Assembly (NCBI GenBank): GCA_031375105.1
Contig: JANMHJ010000007.1
Coordinates: forward strand, 1-53,790
Source: JANMDU01 sp031375105
Lineage (GTDB): Bacteria > Pseudomonadota > Gammaproteobacteria > Burkholderiales > Burkholderiaceae_C
Length of the DNA: 53,790 nucleotides
Direction of reading: 5' to 3'
Shown here: piece by piece, positions 24,225 to 31,264 of the stretch
Numbering within the stretch: position 1 is the first letter of the stretch
Layout of the letters: every line of letters starts with the position of its first letter
Program-made: the position numbers and the translations under genes
The notes under the pieces: model-generated
Databases searched by the model: none
What the model saw: only the letters and a program-made list of their open reading frames with translations
What the model was told of the DNA's origin: nothing

Positions 24225-24238
24225 TTGACCCTTCGTCA

Positions 24239-24279
24239 GGCGCGTCTGCATGCAGACGCGCCTTGGTTTCCTTTTTTTC
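24239..24279 (+). terminator. Intra-operon terminator after the binding protein gene
   Basis: A perfect 24-bp palindrome (24239-24262, centred on TGCATGCA, arms starting GGCGCGTC), then TTGGTTTCC and seven T. It begins 14 bp past the binding-protein stop and precedes the ATPase gene, so it would reduce but not prevent downstream transcription. It also rules out a TTG at 24225 as the ATPase start. Confidence 0.88.
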
Positions 24280-24290
24280 AGGCTGACGCT

Positions 24291-25130
24291 TTGCAAATAC
24301 AACTCCAACATTTAAGCGCTCGTCATCCAGCCGCGCGTGAAGATTCGCTGCCGGCGCTGCGCGACGCGACGATTCAGATTCAACAGGGCGAGCAATTGGC
24401 GGTCATCGGGCCTTCAGGCGCGGGGAAAACAACGTTTTTGCATGCTGTGGCTTGCGCTTTGAAGCCTGCGAGTGGTGAGTTAGCTGTTGCTGGACAGAAT
24501 CCTTGGAAGCTGCCGCGAACTGCATTGCAAATGTTGCGCGGTCAGCTTTTTTTAGCGCCGCAAGTGCCGCCGCTTCCGCCGCGCCAGCGCGTGGTAACCG
24601 CTGTGCTCGCGGGTCGGCTCCCTGAGATGAGCTTTCTGCAAAGCCTGCGCTCGCTGTTTTATCCGAGTGATATACCCACTGCGAGTATCGCCTTGAGAGC
24701 TTTTGATCTCGAAGACAAAATTTTTGAACGTGTCGATCGTCTCTCGGGTGGCGAGCGGCAGCGTGTGGGATTGGCGCGGCTCTTGGCCTCCAATGCCAAG
24801 CTATGGCTGATTGATGAGCCGCTGTCTGCACTCGATCCCACCCGATCGACTCAAGCGATCGAGGTGATCACGCGAGAGGCGCGCGAGCGCAGCGCGACGC
24901 TAGTTTGCAGCTTGCATCAAGTTGAGCGTGCTTTGGCTTCCTTTCCGCGTATCTTGGGGCTGCGTGATGGCGAGGTGACGTTTGATTTGCCGTCTGATCA
25001 GGTCACGCGTGAGCATTTGGATGCCTTGTATTCCCAGCATGAGCACGAGCTGTTTGGCCCCACGCCGATCAATGAGTTTCCTGAGCAAAATGTGCAGCCC
25101 GGGCAACCTGCTGTGATGCATTGCAGATAA
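24291..25130 (+). CDS. ABC transporter ATPase, PhnC-like
   Basis: About 279 residues from TTG 24291. No ATG precedes the Walker A in frame; upstream codons run through the terminator. It has Walker A AVIGPSGAGKTT, signature LSGGERQR and Walker B LWLIDEPLSALDP. It energises import for the two adjacent permeases. The insertion after Walker A (LFLAPQVPPLPPRQRVVTAV) matches the PhnC-like branch. The C-terminus ends in an extra hydrophilic tail. It is followed after 4 bp by the first permease. Confidence 0.85.
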   Translation: MQIQLQHLSARHPAAREDSLPALRDATIQIQQGEQLAVIGPSGAGKTTFLHAVACALKPASGELAVAGQNPWKLPRTALQMLRGQLFLAPQVPPLPPRQRVVTAVLAGRLPEMSFLQSLRSLFYPSDIPTASIALRAFDLEDKIFERVDRLSGGERQRVGLARLLASNAKLWLIDEPLSALDPTRSTQAIEVITREARERSATLVCSLHQVERALASFPRILGLRDGEVTFDLPSDQVTREHLDALYSQHEHELFGPTPINEFPEQNVQPGQPAVMHCR

Positions 25131-25134
25131 AGCG

Positions 25135-25974
25135 ATGAGCGCCGTTTTACCCATGCGATCCCCGGCGCTGCGCGATCCGGCTTGGCAAGGCCGCGTCTTC
25201 TGGCTGATCGCCGCTGTGCTGTTGCTCTGGCCGCTGCTCGTCATCACTGAATTCAAGCCTTGGCTGCTCTGGCATGCCGAGAGTCGCAAGGTGATGGGTA
25301 ATTTTCTGGGTGAATTTATTCCGCCTGCGCATGACGCTGAATTTTTAAAACTCGTTGCTGAGCAAACTTGGCGCACCGTGGCGATGGCCACTGCTGGCAT
25401 CACGCTGGCGCTGCTGTTGGCGATTCCACTGACCTTACTCGGCACCTCAGCACTGTCTGTCTCTGCGCTGTCGGGCAAGATGGCTTGGATGCCGAGTGTG
25501 TTGCGCCAAGCGATTCGCTGGCTATTGATCGTCTTGCGCAGCGTGCCAGAGCTGGTGTGGGCGCTGGTATTTGTTCGCGTGGTGGGCTTGGGGCCCACGG
25601 CGGGCGTGCTCGCAATTGCGCTCACATATGCGGGCATGTTGGGCAAGGTTTGTACCGAAATTTTGGAAAGCGGCGAAGCGCATGCCACACAATCGCTGAT
25701 GCGCAATGGAGGAGGGCGCTTGCAATCGTTCTTCTATGGCTTGCTACCGCAAAACGCCGCTGAATTAACGAGCTACACGGTCTATCGCTGGGAGTGCGCG
25801 ATTCGCTCCAGCGCGGTGCTCGGATTTGTCGGCGCAGGCGGCCTTGGTCAAGAGCTCGACAATTCGATGAAGATGTTCAAGGGCAGCGAAGTGGCCACCT
25901 TGTTGCTGGTGTTTATGCTGTTGGTTTGGTTGGCTGATAAGGCCAGCTCGTGGCTGCGCAAGGAGCTGGGATGA
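25135..25974 (+). CDS. ABC transporter permease 1, PhnE-like
   Basis: 279 residues with about five or six hydrophobic helices. The coupling-helix region is GGGRLQSFFYGLLPQNAAELTSY, with the EAA-like pattern for docking to the ATPase. The final helices include GFVGAGGLGQELDN, typical of PhnE. It lies 4 bp after the ATPase gene. Its stop overlaps the next ATG by ATGA, so the two permeases are translated as a coupled pair. They would form the heterodimeric channel of the putative selenium importer. Confidence 0.88.
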   Translation: MSAVLPMRSPALRDPAWQGRVFWLIAAVLLLWPLLVITEFKPWLLWHAESRKVMGNFLGEFIPPAHDAEFLKLVAEQTWRTVAMATAGITLALLLAIPLTLLGTSALSVSALSGKMAWMPSVLRQAIRWLLIVLRSVPELVWALVFVRVVGLGPTAGVLAIALTYAGMLGKVCTEILESGEAHATQSLMRNGGGRLQSFFYGLLPQNAAELTSYTVYRWECAIRSSAVLGFVGAGGLGQELDNSMKMFKGSEVATLLLVFMLLVWLADKASSWLRKELG

Positions 25975-26804
25975 ACAGTTTCTCCAAAGAGGCGGCTAAC
26001 GAGGTCTATAAGTTGCCGCCGAAGCTTTTTGATGCGCGCTGCAAGGCCTGCTGGTTTGTCTTCGGTTTGATTTTGTTGACCGTTGCCAGTTTTTGGACGC
26101 TCAATCTCCAATGGGCGCAGCTTTTCAGCTTCGAATCAGCCAGGCTGATGGGGAAATTTATTGGCGAGCTGCTCACGCCTGATTTTTCCAGTAAATTTGC
26201 GTCCAAACTCTGGATGGCTTCGCTGGAGACACTCGCGATGTCGCTGCTAGGCACCATCATCGCCGCCATCCTTGGCTTGCTGATCGCGCTCCCAGCTAGC
26301 AAAACGCATGAAGGCGACAAAGCCTATTTCAAAGGCCCTGCACGTTTGCTGCTCAACGCATTGCGCAGCATTCCAGAATTGGTATGGGCCGCATTGCTGT
26401 TGATTGCCGCAGGCCTCGGCCCATTCGCTGGCACGCTGGCTCTGGGCTTACATACGGCGGGCGTGCTCGGCAGGTTGTTTGCCGAAAGCATCGAAAACGC
26501 ACAGCCTGGCGCCGCCTTCGCATTGCGTACACGTGGCGTGGGCGAAGGCCGTATCTTTTGGTATGCCACTTTGCCGCAAATCATCCCCCAGCTCATGAGC
26601 TATACGCTTTACCGCTGGGAAAACAACATTCGCGCGGCTGCTGTGCTTGGCGTGGTGGGTGGCGGTGGTTTAGGCCAAATGCTGGCCTTTCACATGGGGC
26701 TGTTTCAAATGAGCAAAACTTCCAGCATCCTGATAGCCATGCTGGCCTTGGTGGCGCTGGTGGATGCGCTGAGCTATGCCTCGCGGCGGTGGATGCAGCG
26801 CTAG
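25971..26804 (+). CDS. ABC transporter permease 2, PhnE-like
   Basis: 277 residues from ATG 25971, with AGGAG at 25961-25965 and overlap with the upstream stop. An earlier in-frame ATG (25950) is unlikely. Six hydrophobic segments; GEGRIFWYATLPQIIPQLMSY is the ATPase-docking region and VVGGGGLGQMLAFHM resembles the last permease segment of PhnE. It is a clear paralogue of permease 1 (both contain LRS-x-PELVWA). It is the last gene of the transporter operon; the dispersed repeat at 26842 follows. Confidence 0.88.
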   Translation: MNSFSKEAANEVYKLPPKLFDARCKACWFVFGLILLTVASFWTLNLQWAQLFSFESARLMGKFIGELLTPDFSSKFASKLWMASLETLAMSLLGTIIAAILGLLIALPASKTHEGDKAYFKGPARLLLNALRSIPELVWAALLLIAAGLGPFAGTLALGLHTAGVLGRLFAESIENAQPGAAFALRTRGVGEGRIFWYATLPQIIPQLMSYTLYRWENNIRAAAVLGVVGGGGLGQMLAFHMGLFQMSKTSSILIAMLALVALVDALSYASRRWMQR

Positions 26805-26841
26805 AGTTGGCCTAGCCTGTGACCACGCTTTTTTTAAGAGA

Positions 26842-26898
26842 AAACGGCCTCTGCCCGTTATAGAGGGTGCGTAGAGTGCTATTAAATCAATAGTATTT
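26842..26898 (-). repeat. Dispersed palindromic repeat, copy 7 (between permease 2 and YHS gene)
   Basis: AAACGGCCTCTGCCCGTTAT, GGTGCGTAGAGTGC, then TATTAAATCAATAGTATTTA. It lies between the converging permease and YHS genes, and its right end supplies part of the TAA stop codon of the YHS gene (26897-26899). Confidence 0.88.
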
Positions 26899-27505
26899 AT
26901 TTCTTGGATGCTGCTACCAAAGCGGCTAAATCAGAGCCTGATTTGTAGTGTGGCACACGCAAGATGAGGCGTTTGCTGCGTTGCCAGAAGCTGTTGCTGC
27001 CAGCGACTTCCTCGGCCCAGTATTTGTCCGCCAGTTTGATGTTGGCGGGGGTGTCGAGGAAAAACCCTTCGCGCGAGCCTGCGCCGCCGAAGATATAGAG
27101 CTTGCCATCAATCATGCGCCAGCTATCTGCATCGCCGCCCCAGGGAATGCCATACACGATGCCATTGGCGCAGTAGCCGCCGTATTGGGGCTGGTATTTG
27201 GCGGGATCTTTGTCAAACAATGCTTTGTGTTCGGGAGTAGCAAATTGGAAGGTGATGCCTTCATAGACGCTTGAGAACTGTGGCAGCCCGAGCGCATGCT
27301 TGGCTTGAGTGAAATAAGCCACCACATCATGACCTTTGAGCATGACGCTGGATTTGCCTTCAACCACATGGGCGTTGACGGGTGTGAGTCTGCCACCAGG
27401 ATTTTGCGCGGTGATGGCGGCGCATCCTGTGAAAAGAACGGCGGATGCCAAAACGGCGGGCAAGGCAAAACTCTTGAGCGCTTGCAAAGTGAAAGTATTT
27501 TTCAT
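26897..27505 (-). CDS. YHS-domain lipoprotein 2
   Basis: 202 residues. Lipoprotein signal with lipobox LFTGCAA. The YHS core reads MLKGHDVVAYFTQAKHAL, FATPEHKALFDKDPAKYQPQ and YGGYCANGIVYGIPWGG, with Cys at the position that is selenocysteine in some relatives. The C-terminus (SNSFWQRSKRLILRVPHYKSG) is shared with YHS protein 3, of which it is a tandem duplicate 41 bp downstream. The dispersed repeat provides its stop codon, so the original C-terminus may have been changed by insertion. Function unknown; proposed metal or redox role from the YHS fold. Confidence 0.82.
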   Translation of the reverse strand: MKNTFTLQALKSFALPAVLASAVLFTGCAAITAQNPGGRLTPVNAHVVEGKSSVMLKGHDVVAYFTQAKHALGLPQFSSVYEGITFQFATPEHKALFDKDPAKYQPQYGGYCANGIVYGIPWGGDADSWRMIDGKLYIFGGAGSREGFFLDTPANIKLADKYWAEEVAGSNSFWQRSKRLILRVPHYKSGSDLAALVAASKK

Positions 27506-27546
27506 GATGGCATCCTTGATAAAGAAGCAGCTTAAAAAGATAAAGC

Positions 27547-28140
27547 TTATTTTTTAGCAGCTGCAACCATTTTCGCTAATTCCTCACCACTTTTGTAATG
27601 AGGGACTTTGAACACAATGCGCTTGCTGCGCTGCCAGAAGCTGTTTGAGCCTTTGACCTCTTCATCCCAATATTTTTGCGCAAGCTTCAAATTGCCGGGT
27701 GTATCGAGTTCAAAGGCATCTTTGGAGTCTTTGCCGCCGAAAATATACAGTTTGCCGCCGTCGATGCGCCAAGTGTCGGCATCGCCACCCCATGGGATAC
27801 CGTAGGCCACGCCATTGGCGCAATAGCCGCCGAATTGCGGAATGTATTTGGCGGGCTCTTTGTCAAACAGAGCCTTGTGTGCAGCGCTGGCAAAGTGAAA
27901 ATTGACATTTTCATAAGTGCTGGCAAATTGTGGGCTGCCCTGCGCATGTTTGCCTTGCGTGAAATAGGCCACTACATCGTGGCCTTTGAGCATGACGGCG
28001 CTTTGCTCACCCACCACATGGGCATTGACGGGACGCAGATTGCCGCTCGGATTTTGCGCATTGATCGCAGCGCAGCCACCGAGGGCGAGGGCGATAGAAA
28101 GAGCGGAGGCGGCGAGAAGGGAGCGGCGAGAGAGGATCAT
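27547..28140 (-). CDS. YHS-domain lipoprotein 3
   Basis: 197 residues from ATG 28140 (MILSRRSLLAASALSIALAL), giving a normal lipoprotein signal with lipobox ALGGCAA; an upstream GTG (28185) is possible. The YHS core is MLKGHDVVAYFTQGKHAQGS, FASAAHKALFDKEPAKYIPQ and FGGYCANGVAYGIPWGG. It is highly similar to the downstream YHS protein 2 over its full length, so the pair arose by tandem duplication. It sits 56 bp after the ATP-grasp gene on the same strand and probably in the same transcript. The precise role is unknown. Confidence 0.82.
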   Translation of the reverse strand: MILSRRSLLAASALSIALALGGCAAINAQNPSGNLRPVNAHVVGEQSAVMLKGHDVVAYFTQGKHAQGSPQFASTYENVNFHFASAAHKALFDKEPAKYIPQFGGYCANGVAYGIPWGGDADTWRIDGGKLYIFGGKDSKDAFELDTPGNLKLAQKYWDEEVKGSNSFWQRSKRIVFKVPHYKSGEELAKMVAAAKK

Positions 28141-28196
28141 GATTTGATGCAAAAAATTGAATGATTTAAAACGAACAGTAAACACGAGCAGTTGGC

Positions 28197-29543
28197 TTAA
28201 AACGAGGTGCTTGGAAGCCCCATAGGCGCAGAGAGTTCCTCTGTCAGCTCATTGGCATAGGGAGTCGGCCAATGCAAGATGCCGCTGGCGCGTTGGCAGC
28301 GCTCTCGCAAATCTTGCGTATCGCGGCCGCTTAAATGCAAGATGCCATAGCGGTAGCTGGCCAGCCATTTGAAATCTCGCGCGAGGGAGTGGCCTGCTTT
28401 TGGAAATTGCATCAACAGATGATCAGGAAACTGTGATGCCAGTTGCCGCACTTGTGCAGAAGAAGGCATGGTAGGAATGCGCTGCGGCAGATGGTTTGCT
28501 CGCTCGTCAAAAATCCGATATACAAAGCTCGAAGCTGCGCCTTGCGTGCTGGCGGCGCGGGGCAGAGCCCAAGGATCGCGCCCGTAGGCCAATTCCAAAG
28601 CCATCGCATGAAGATTGATGCCATCCACTCGGCTATAAAGGTCAGCAAACTGCGAGGCCATACGTGGGTTAAATTCAATCACCCTGAGCGTTTGCGTTAC
28701 TTGGCAGTAGAAAAACTCCATGTTGAACATGCCATGCGTATAGCCCACAGCATTCAGGAATTTCGTGGCCACAACCAGTGCCTGAGCCTGCGCTGCTGTT
28801 GGCAAACGCGAAGGATAGTCAAAGCGCATGAAGGCTTGCGTGCCGGGATACATGATGCTATCGACCACGCCCAGCGGCTTGATTTCGCCGTTGAAGGCGA
28901 TGCCGTCCAAACTGTATTGCAGGCCGCGTACAGGCTCTTCTAGCATCATGCTGTGCGCTGTGCCTGCCTCTGGCAAGAGGCGCTGACAGGCTTCTTCAAA
29001 GGGGCGCACCAGATGCTTGATCACCCAAAGCTCATACGCACCAAAGCGGGTGAAGGCTTGCAGCTCCTCGCGCGAGCGCACGACCTGCGCGAGCACAGAA
29101 AACGCGGCTTTCACCGGTTTGACGAAAGCGGGATATTGCAAACCTTCCGGAATATCTTCGCCATATGCGCTGGGCATGCGCATGAATTTGACATTCGCTT
29201 CGGGGGCGACTTCTTGCAGCACTTGCCGCGCATAGAGTTTGTGTTGGCAAGCGGCCACAGCTTTAGGGCAGGAACCCGGCCAGCCCATTTTTTGAGCGAG
29301 CAGCGCGGCGGCGAGAGCGCCAAATTGCTCATGCTGCGAGCTCACAGCCTGCCAGCCTTGGCTCTCGGCCTGCGCAGCGAGCTTGTTCACGAAGCGATCC
29401 ATGCTGAAAAAGGGCAGGTTCGCGTTGCTAGGGAAACTGAAGAGATCAAAGCCTCGCTCATCCAAGCTGTGCCCGTGCGTTTGCAAGGCTTGGCTCGCGG
29501 TGGCATCCCAGTCGTAATTAAAGAGAAGCAGGGTTTTGGGCAT
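28197..29543 (-). CDS. ATP-grasp family ligase of unknown substrate
   Basis: 448 residues, soluble. An ATP-grasp core is visible: a Lys in YPAFVKPVKAAFSVLA, the GTAHSMMLEEPVRGLQYSLD strand with acidic residues, and the Mg-binding LRVIEFNPRMASQF (Glu and Asn). The N-terminal domain starts MPKTLLLFNYDWDATA and the C-terminal 120 residues are unfamiliar. ATP-grasp enzymes join a carboxylate to an amine or thiol through an acyl phosphate (family knowledge). It lies upstream of the two YHS lipoprotein genes in one direction. I cannot name a substrate. Confidence 0.75.
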   Translation of the reverse strand: MPKTLLLFNYDWDATASQALQTHGHSLDERGFDLFSFPSNANLPFFSMDRFVNKLAAQAESQGWQAVSSQHEQFGALAAALLAQKMGWPGSCPKAVAACQHKLYARQVLQEVAPEANVKFMRMPSAYGEDIPEGLQYPAFVKPVKAAFSVLAQVVRSREELQAFTRFGAYELWVIKHLVRPFEEACQRLLPEAGTAHSMMLEEPVRGLQYSLDGIAFNGEIKPLGVVDSIMYPGTQAFMRFDYPSRLPTAAQAQALVVATKFLNAVGYTHGMFNMEFFYCQVTQTLRVIEFNPRMASQFADLYSRVDGINLHAMALELAYGRDPWALPRAASTQGAASSFVYRIFDERANHLPQRIPTMPSSAQVRQLASQFPDHLLMQFPKAGHSLARDFKWLASYRYGILHLSGRDTQDLRERCQRASGILHWPTPYANELTEELSAPMGLPSTSF

Positions 29544-29683
29544 TGCGGGCTTATAAAGGTGTCGAGCTTGAGTTCTGTCGTGCGAATGCTTAGATTCTTA
29601 CAGAACAATGGCCAGCAAGATGCTGGTGTTTATCCATATACGCGAACTGTCGGTGTTTGGATTCCACTGACACACATCAAAGC

Positions 29684-30436
29684 TCAGGGCGCACTGCCAG
29701 CGCCTAGTTGCACATCACCCACATAGCCTAGGCTGATACCCTGTGTGTTATCGGCATCTGCTCCTATAATAATAGCACTTAGCGCAGGTACTATAACGGC
29801 TTCCTGCCCGAAAGCCTTCAAAAAATCAGCATAGATATTGCGCTCTTTGGCCGCCCAAGTTTTCAGTGGTGTGCCTTCATTGGCCAAGACGACGAAACGC
29901 ACGCGAGCGGTGAACAGGCTGGCTTGCTCATAGCCGATGGCTTCTTTGCCACCCCAGATGTAGCACAGCGTGGCGGTGGGGATTTTTTCTTTGGTGAAGA
30001 GTTGCGCTAGTTTGAAAAGGGTGCGCTCACCGCTTGGAATGTTGTCAGCTGGCATGTCAAAGCTCATGCAGACCTTCAAAGCGCCGTCCTCGGTGTTTTT
30101 CGCATGGATGTCGCTCTTGGCCAGTGGCTGATCGAGCCGCCAGCGCCAGCGCAGCGTGGTGTTAGGTTTGACAGCCTCGCTCATAGGATGCACCAGCGAG
30201 CCCCAAGATTTCTCAGCTTTGACGCGCAACACATGTGCGCCATCCAGATCGATCAAGTCAAATTGCGTGACGGGTTTGGCAAGGCGATCTGGCAAACCAA
30301 CCACATGCCAAGGCGCAGGCGCTTGGTTGGCGGTTGTGGTGGAAAAAGCAGCAGGGCTGGCCGAGAAGGCGTTTGCACAGGCCAGGGTCCAGAAAATTGA
30401 AAAATAGGAAAAACGCGAAATACGTCGTTGCTGCAT
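29684..30436 (-). CDS. DUF3047 family exported protein
   Basis: 250 residues. N-terminal signal-like segment (FSYFSIFWTLACANAFSASPA), then a beta-rich domain with LRVKAEKSWGSLVHPM, LRWRWRLDQPLAKSD and CYIWGGKEAIG, the hallmark pattern of DUF3047 proteins. Function unknown. It follows the DUF547 gene by 3 bp, so they are cotranscribed. A dispersed repeat (29763-29805) lies in frame near the C-terminus in the opposite orientation to all other coding copies; it encodes EAVIVPALSAIIIGAD. Homologues should lack or vary this stretch. The 140 bp downstream to the ATP-grasp start may hold a promoter; none is obvious. Confidence 0.78.
   Translation of the reverse strand: MQQRRISRFSYFSIFWTLACANAFSASPAAFSTTTANQAPAPWHVVGLPDRLAKPVTQFDLIDLDGAHVLRVKAEKSWGSLVHPMSEAVKPNTTLRWRWRLDQPLAKSDIHAKNTEDGALKVCMSFDMPADNIPSGERTLFKLAQLFTKEKIPTATLCYIWGGKEAIGYEQASLFTARVRFVVLANEGTPLKTWAAKERNIYADFLKAFGQEAVIVPALSAIIIGADADNTQGISLGYVGDVQLGAGSAP
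29763..29805 (+). repeat. Dispersed palindromic repeat, copy 8 (inside DUF3047 gene, antisense)
   Basis: CCTATAATAATAGCACTTAG, then CGCAGGTACTATAACGGC. The gene is on the minus strand, so this copy is read in the reverse orientation and gives A-V-I-V-P-A-L-S-A-I-I-I-G, again open. Only one frame per orientation is free of stops in the consensus. Confidence 0.82.
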
Positions 30437-30439
30437 GCT

Positions 30440-31264
30440 TTATCTGCCGTTATCGTTCAAGCTCCAATCGTAGTCGAGATAACTGATCGAAACGGTCTTG
30501 GCCTTGATTTGGTTACGCGCTGTTTCATCAGTTGTGAGCAGGTCAGCATACTTGGCGAACACATCTTCCAGCTTCACAAAACCTTTGTTGCCTTTTTCAA
30601 AATCTTCCTTGAACCATTTGAAGATATTTGAGACTTGGAGCTTGCCGTTTTCATAGCGATTACGGGTGCGGTCGCCCAAGAAGCGGCGCATGCCATCTTC
30701 CAGCATCGCATCGAGCTTAGGGGCAGTGAAAGCATCTGGAAAGAGAGCAGGGCAGCCGATGCTGGCGCAGTTCACGGCTGCGTGCACGCGCGGCTCCGCA
30801 TATTTCGGGCGAAGCTGCTCATGCTCGATCCAGTCGAGATGGCGTTTTTCACCGAGCATCGTGAAAAATTCGTTTTTCCACGGGCCGCGATTGAAAGAGC
30901 CCAACTCTTTGATCGACTTGATATCAGGATATTTCGTGAGGATCACTTCGACCGTGAAGGCGTTGTAGGCGTTGATCAGAAAAGCTTGCTGCTGGTCCTT
31001 GGAAAACGCACTGAATTGCGCCATGCTCACAGCGGACAAACTCTCCAAGATTTTCTTCAAATCTGCGCGATCTGCGGCAAAGCCTTTGTAGTTGGAGCGG
31101 CTTTGCTTGTTATCAGGTTGCCAGCGGACATGCTTCTTCAGGAGCGCATCCCAAGCGGCATACGAGTGATCAAATGTTTGAGAAAAAGCGGGTTTCGCCG
31201 TTATAAAACCTGCACAAGATGCTATTGAAATAATAGCAATTCGGCGAGAGAGTGTGGTTTTCAT
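30440..31264 (-). CDS. DUF547 family exported protein
   Basis: 274 residues from ATG 31264, with GGAGAAGATC upstream and its ATGA overlapping the preceding stop; an ATG at 31276 is less likely. The exported DUF547 domain has HVRWQPDNKQSRSNYKGF, QQAFLINAYNAFTVEVIL, VHAAVNCASIGCPALFPDAF and FKWFKEDFE, with the conserved Cys pair and His region. Function unknown, but papain-like folds have been suggested for the family. Remarkably the signal peptide hydrophobic core (AIISIASCAGFITA) is encoded by a dispersed repeat. It is translationally coupled to the VTT-reductase gene and adjacent to DUF3047. Confidence 0.82.
   Translation of the reverse strand: MKTTLSRRIAIISIASCAGFITAKPAFSQTFDHSYAAWDALLKKHVRWQPDNKQSRSNYKGFAADRADLKKILESLSAVSMAQFSAFSKDQQQAFLINAYNAFTVEVILTKYPDIKSIKELGSFNRGPWKNEFFTMLGEKRHLDWIEHEQLRPKYAEPRVHAAVNCASIGCPALFPDAFTAPKLDAMLEDGMRRFLGDRTRNRYENGKLQVSNIFKWFKEDFEKGNKGFVKLEDVFAKYADLLTTDETARNQIKAKTVSISYLDYDWSLNDNGR
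31198..31245 (-). repeat. Dispersed palindromic repeat, copy 9 (forms a signal peptide)
   Basis: GCCGTTATAAAACCTGCACA, then TGCTATTGAAATAATAGCA. Read on the minus strand it encodes R-I-A-I-I-S-I-A-S-C-A-G-F-I-T-A-K, the hydrophobic core of the DUF547 signal peptide, in the frame used by the other sense copies. Confidence 0.88.

Noticed and set aside
24225..24290. TTG at 24225 as the ATPase start
   Set aside because: The first 22 codons would run through a perfect terminator hairpin, so 24291 is preferred.
29573..29607. Inverted repeat GTTCTGT / ACAGAAC upstream of the ATP-grasp gene
   Set aside because: Seven-base arms with a 21-base gap are too weak to call a site without comparative data.
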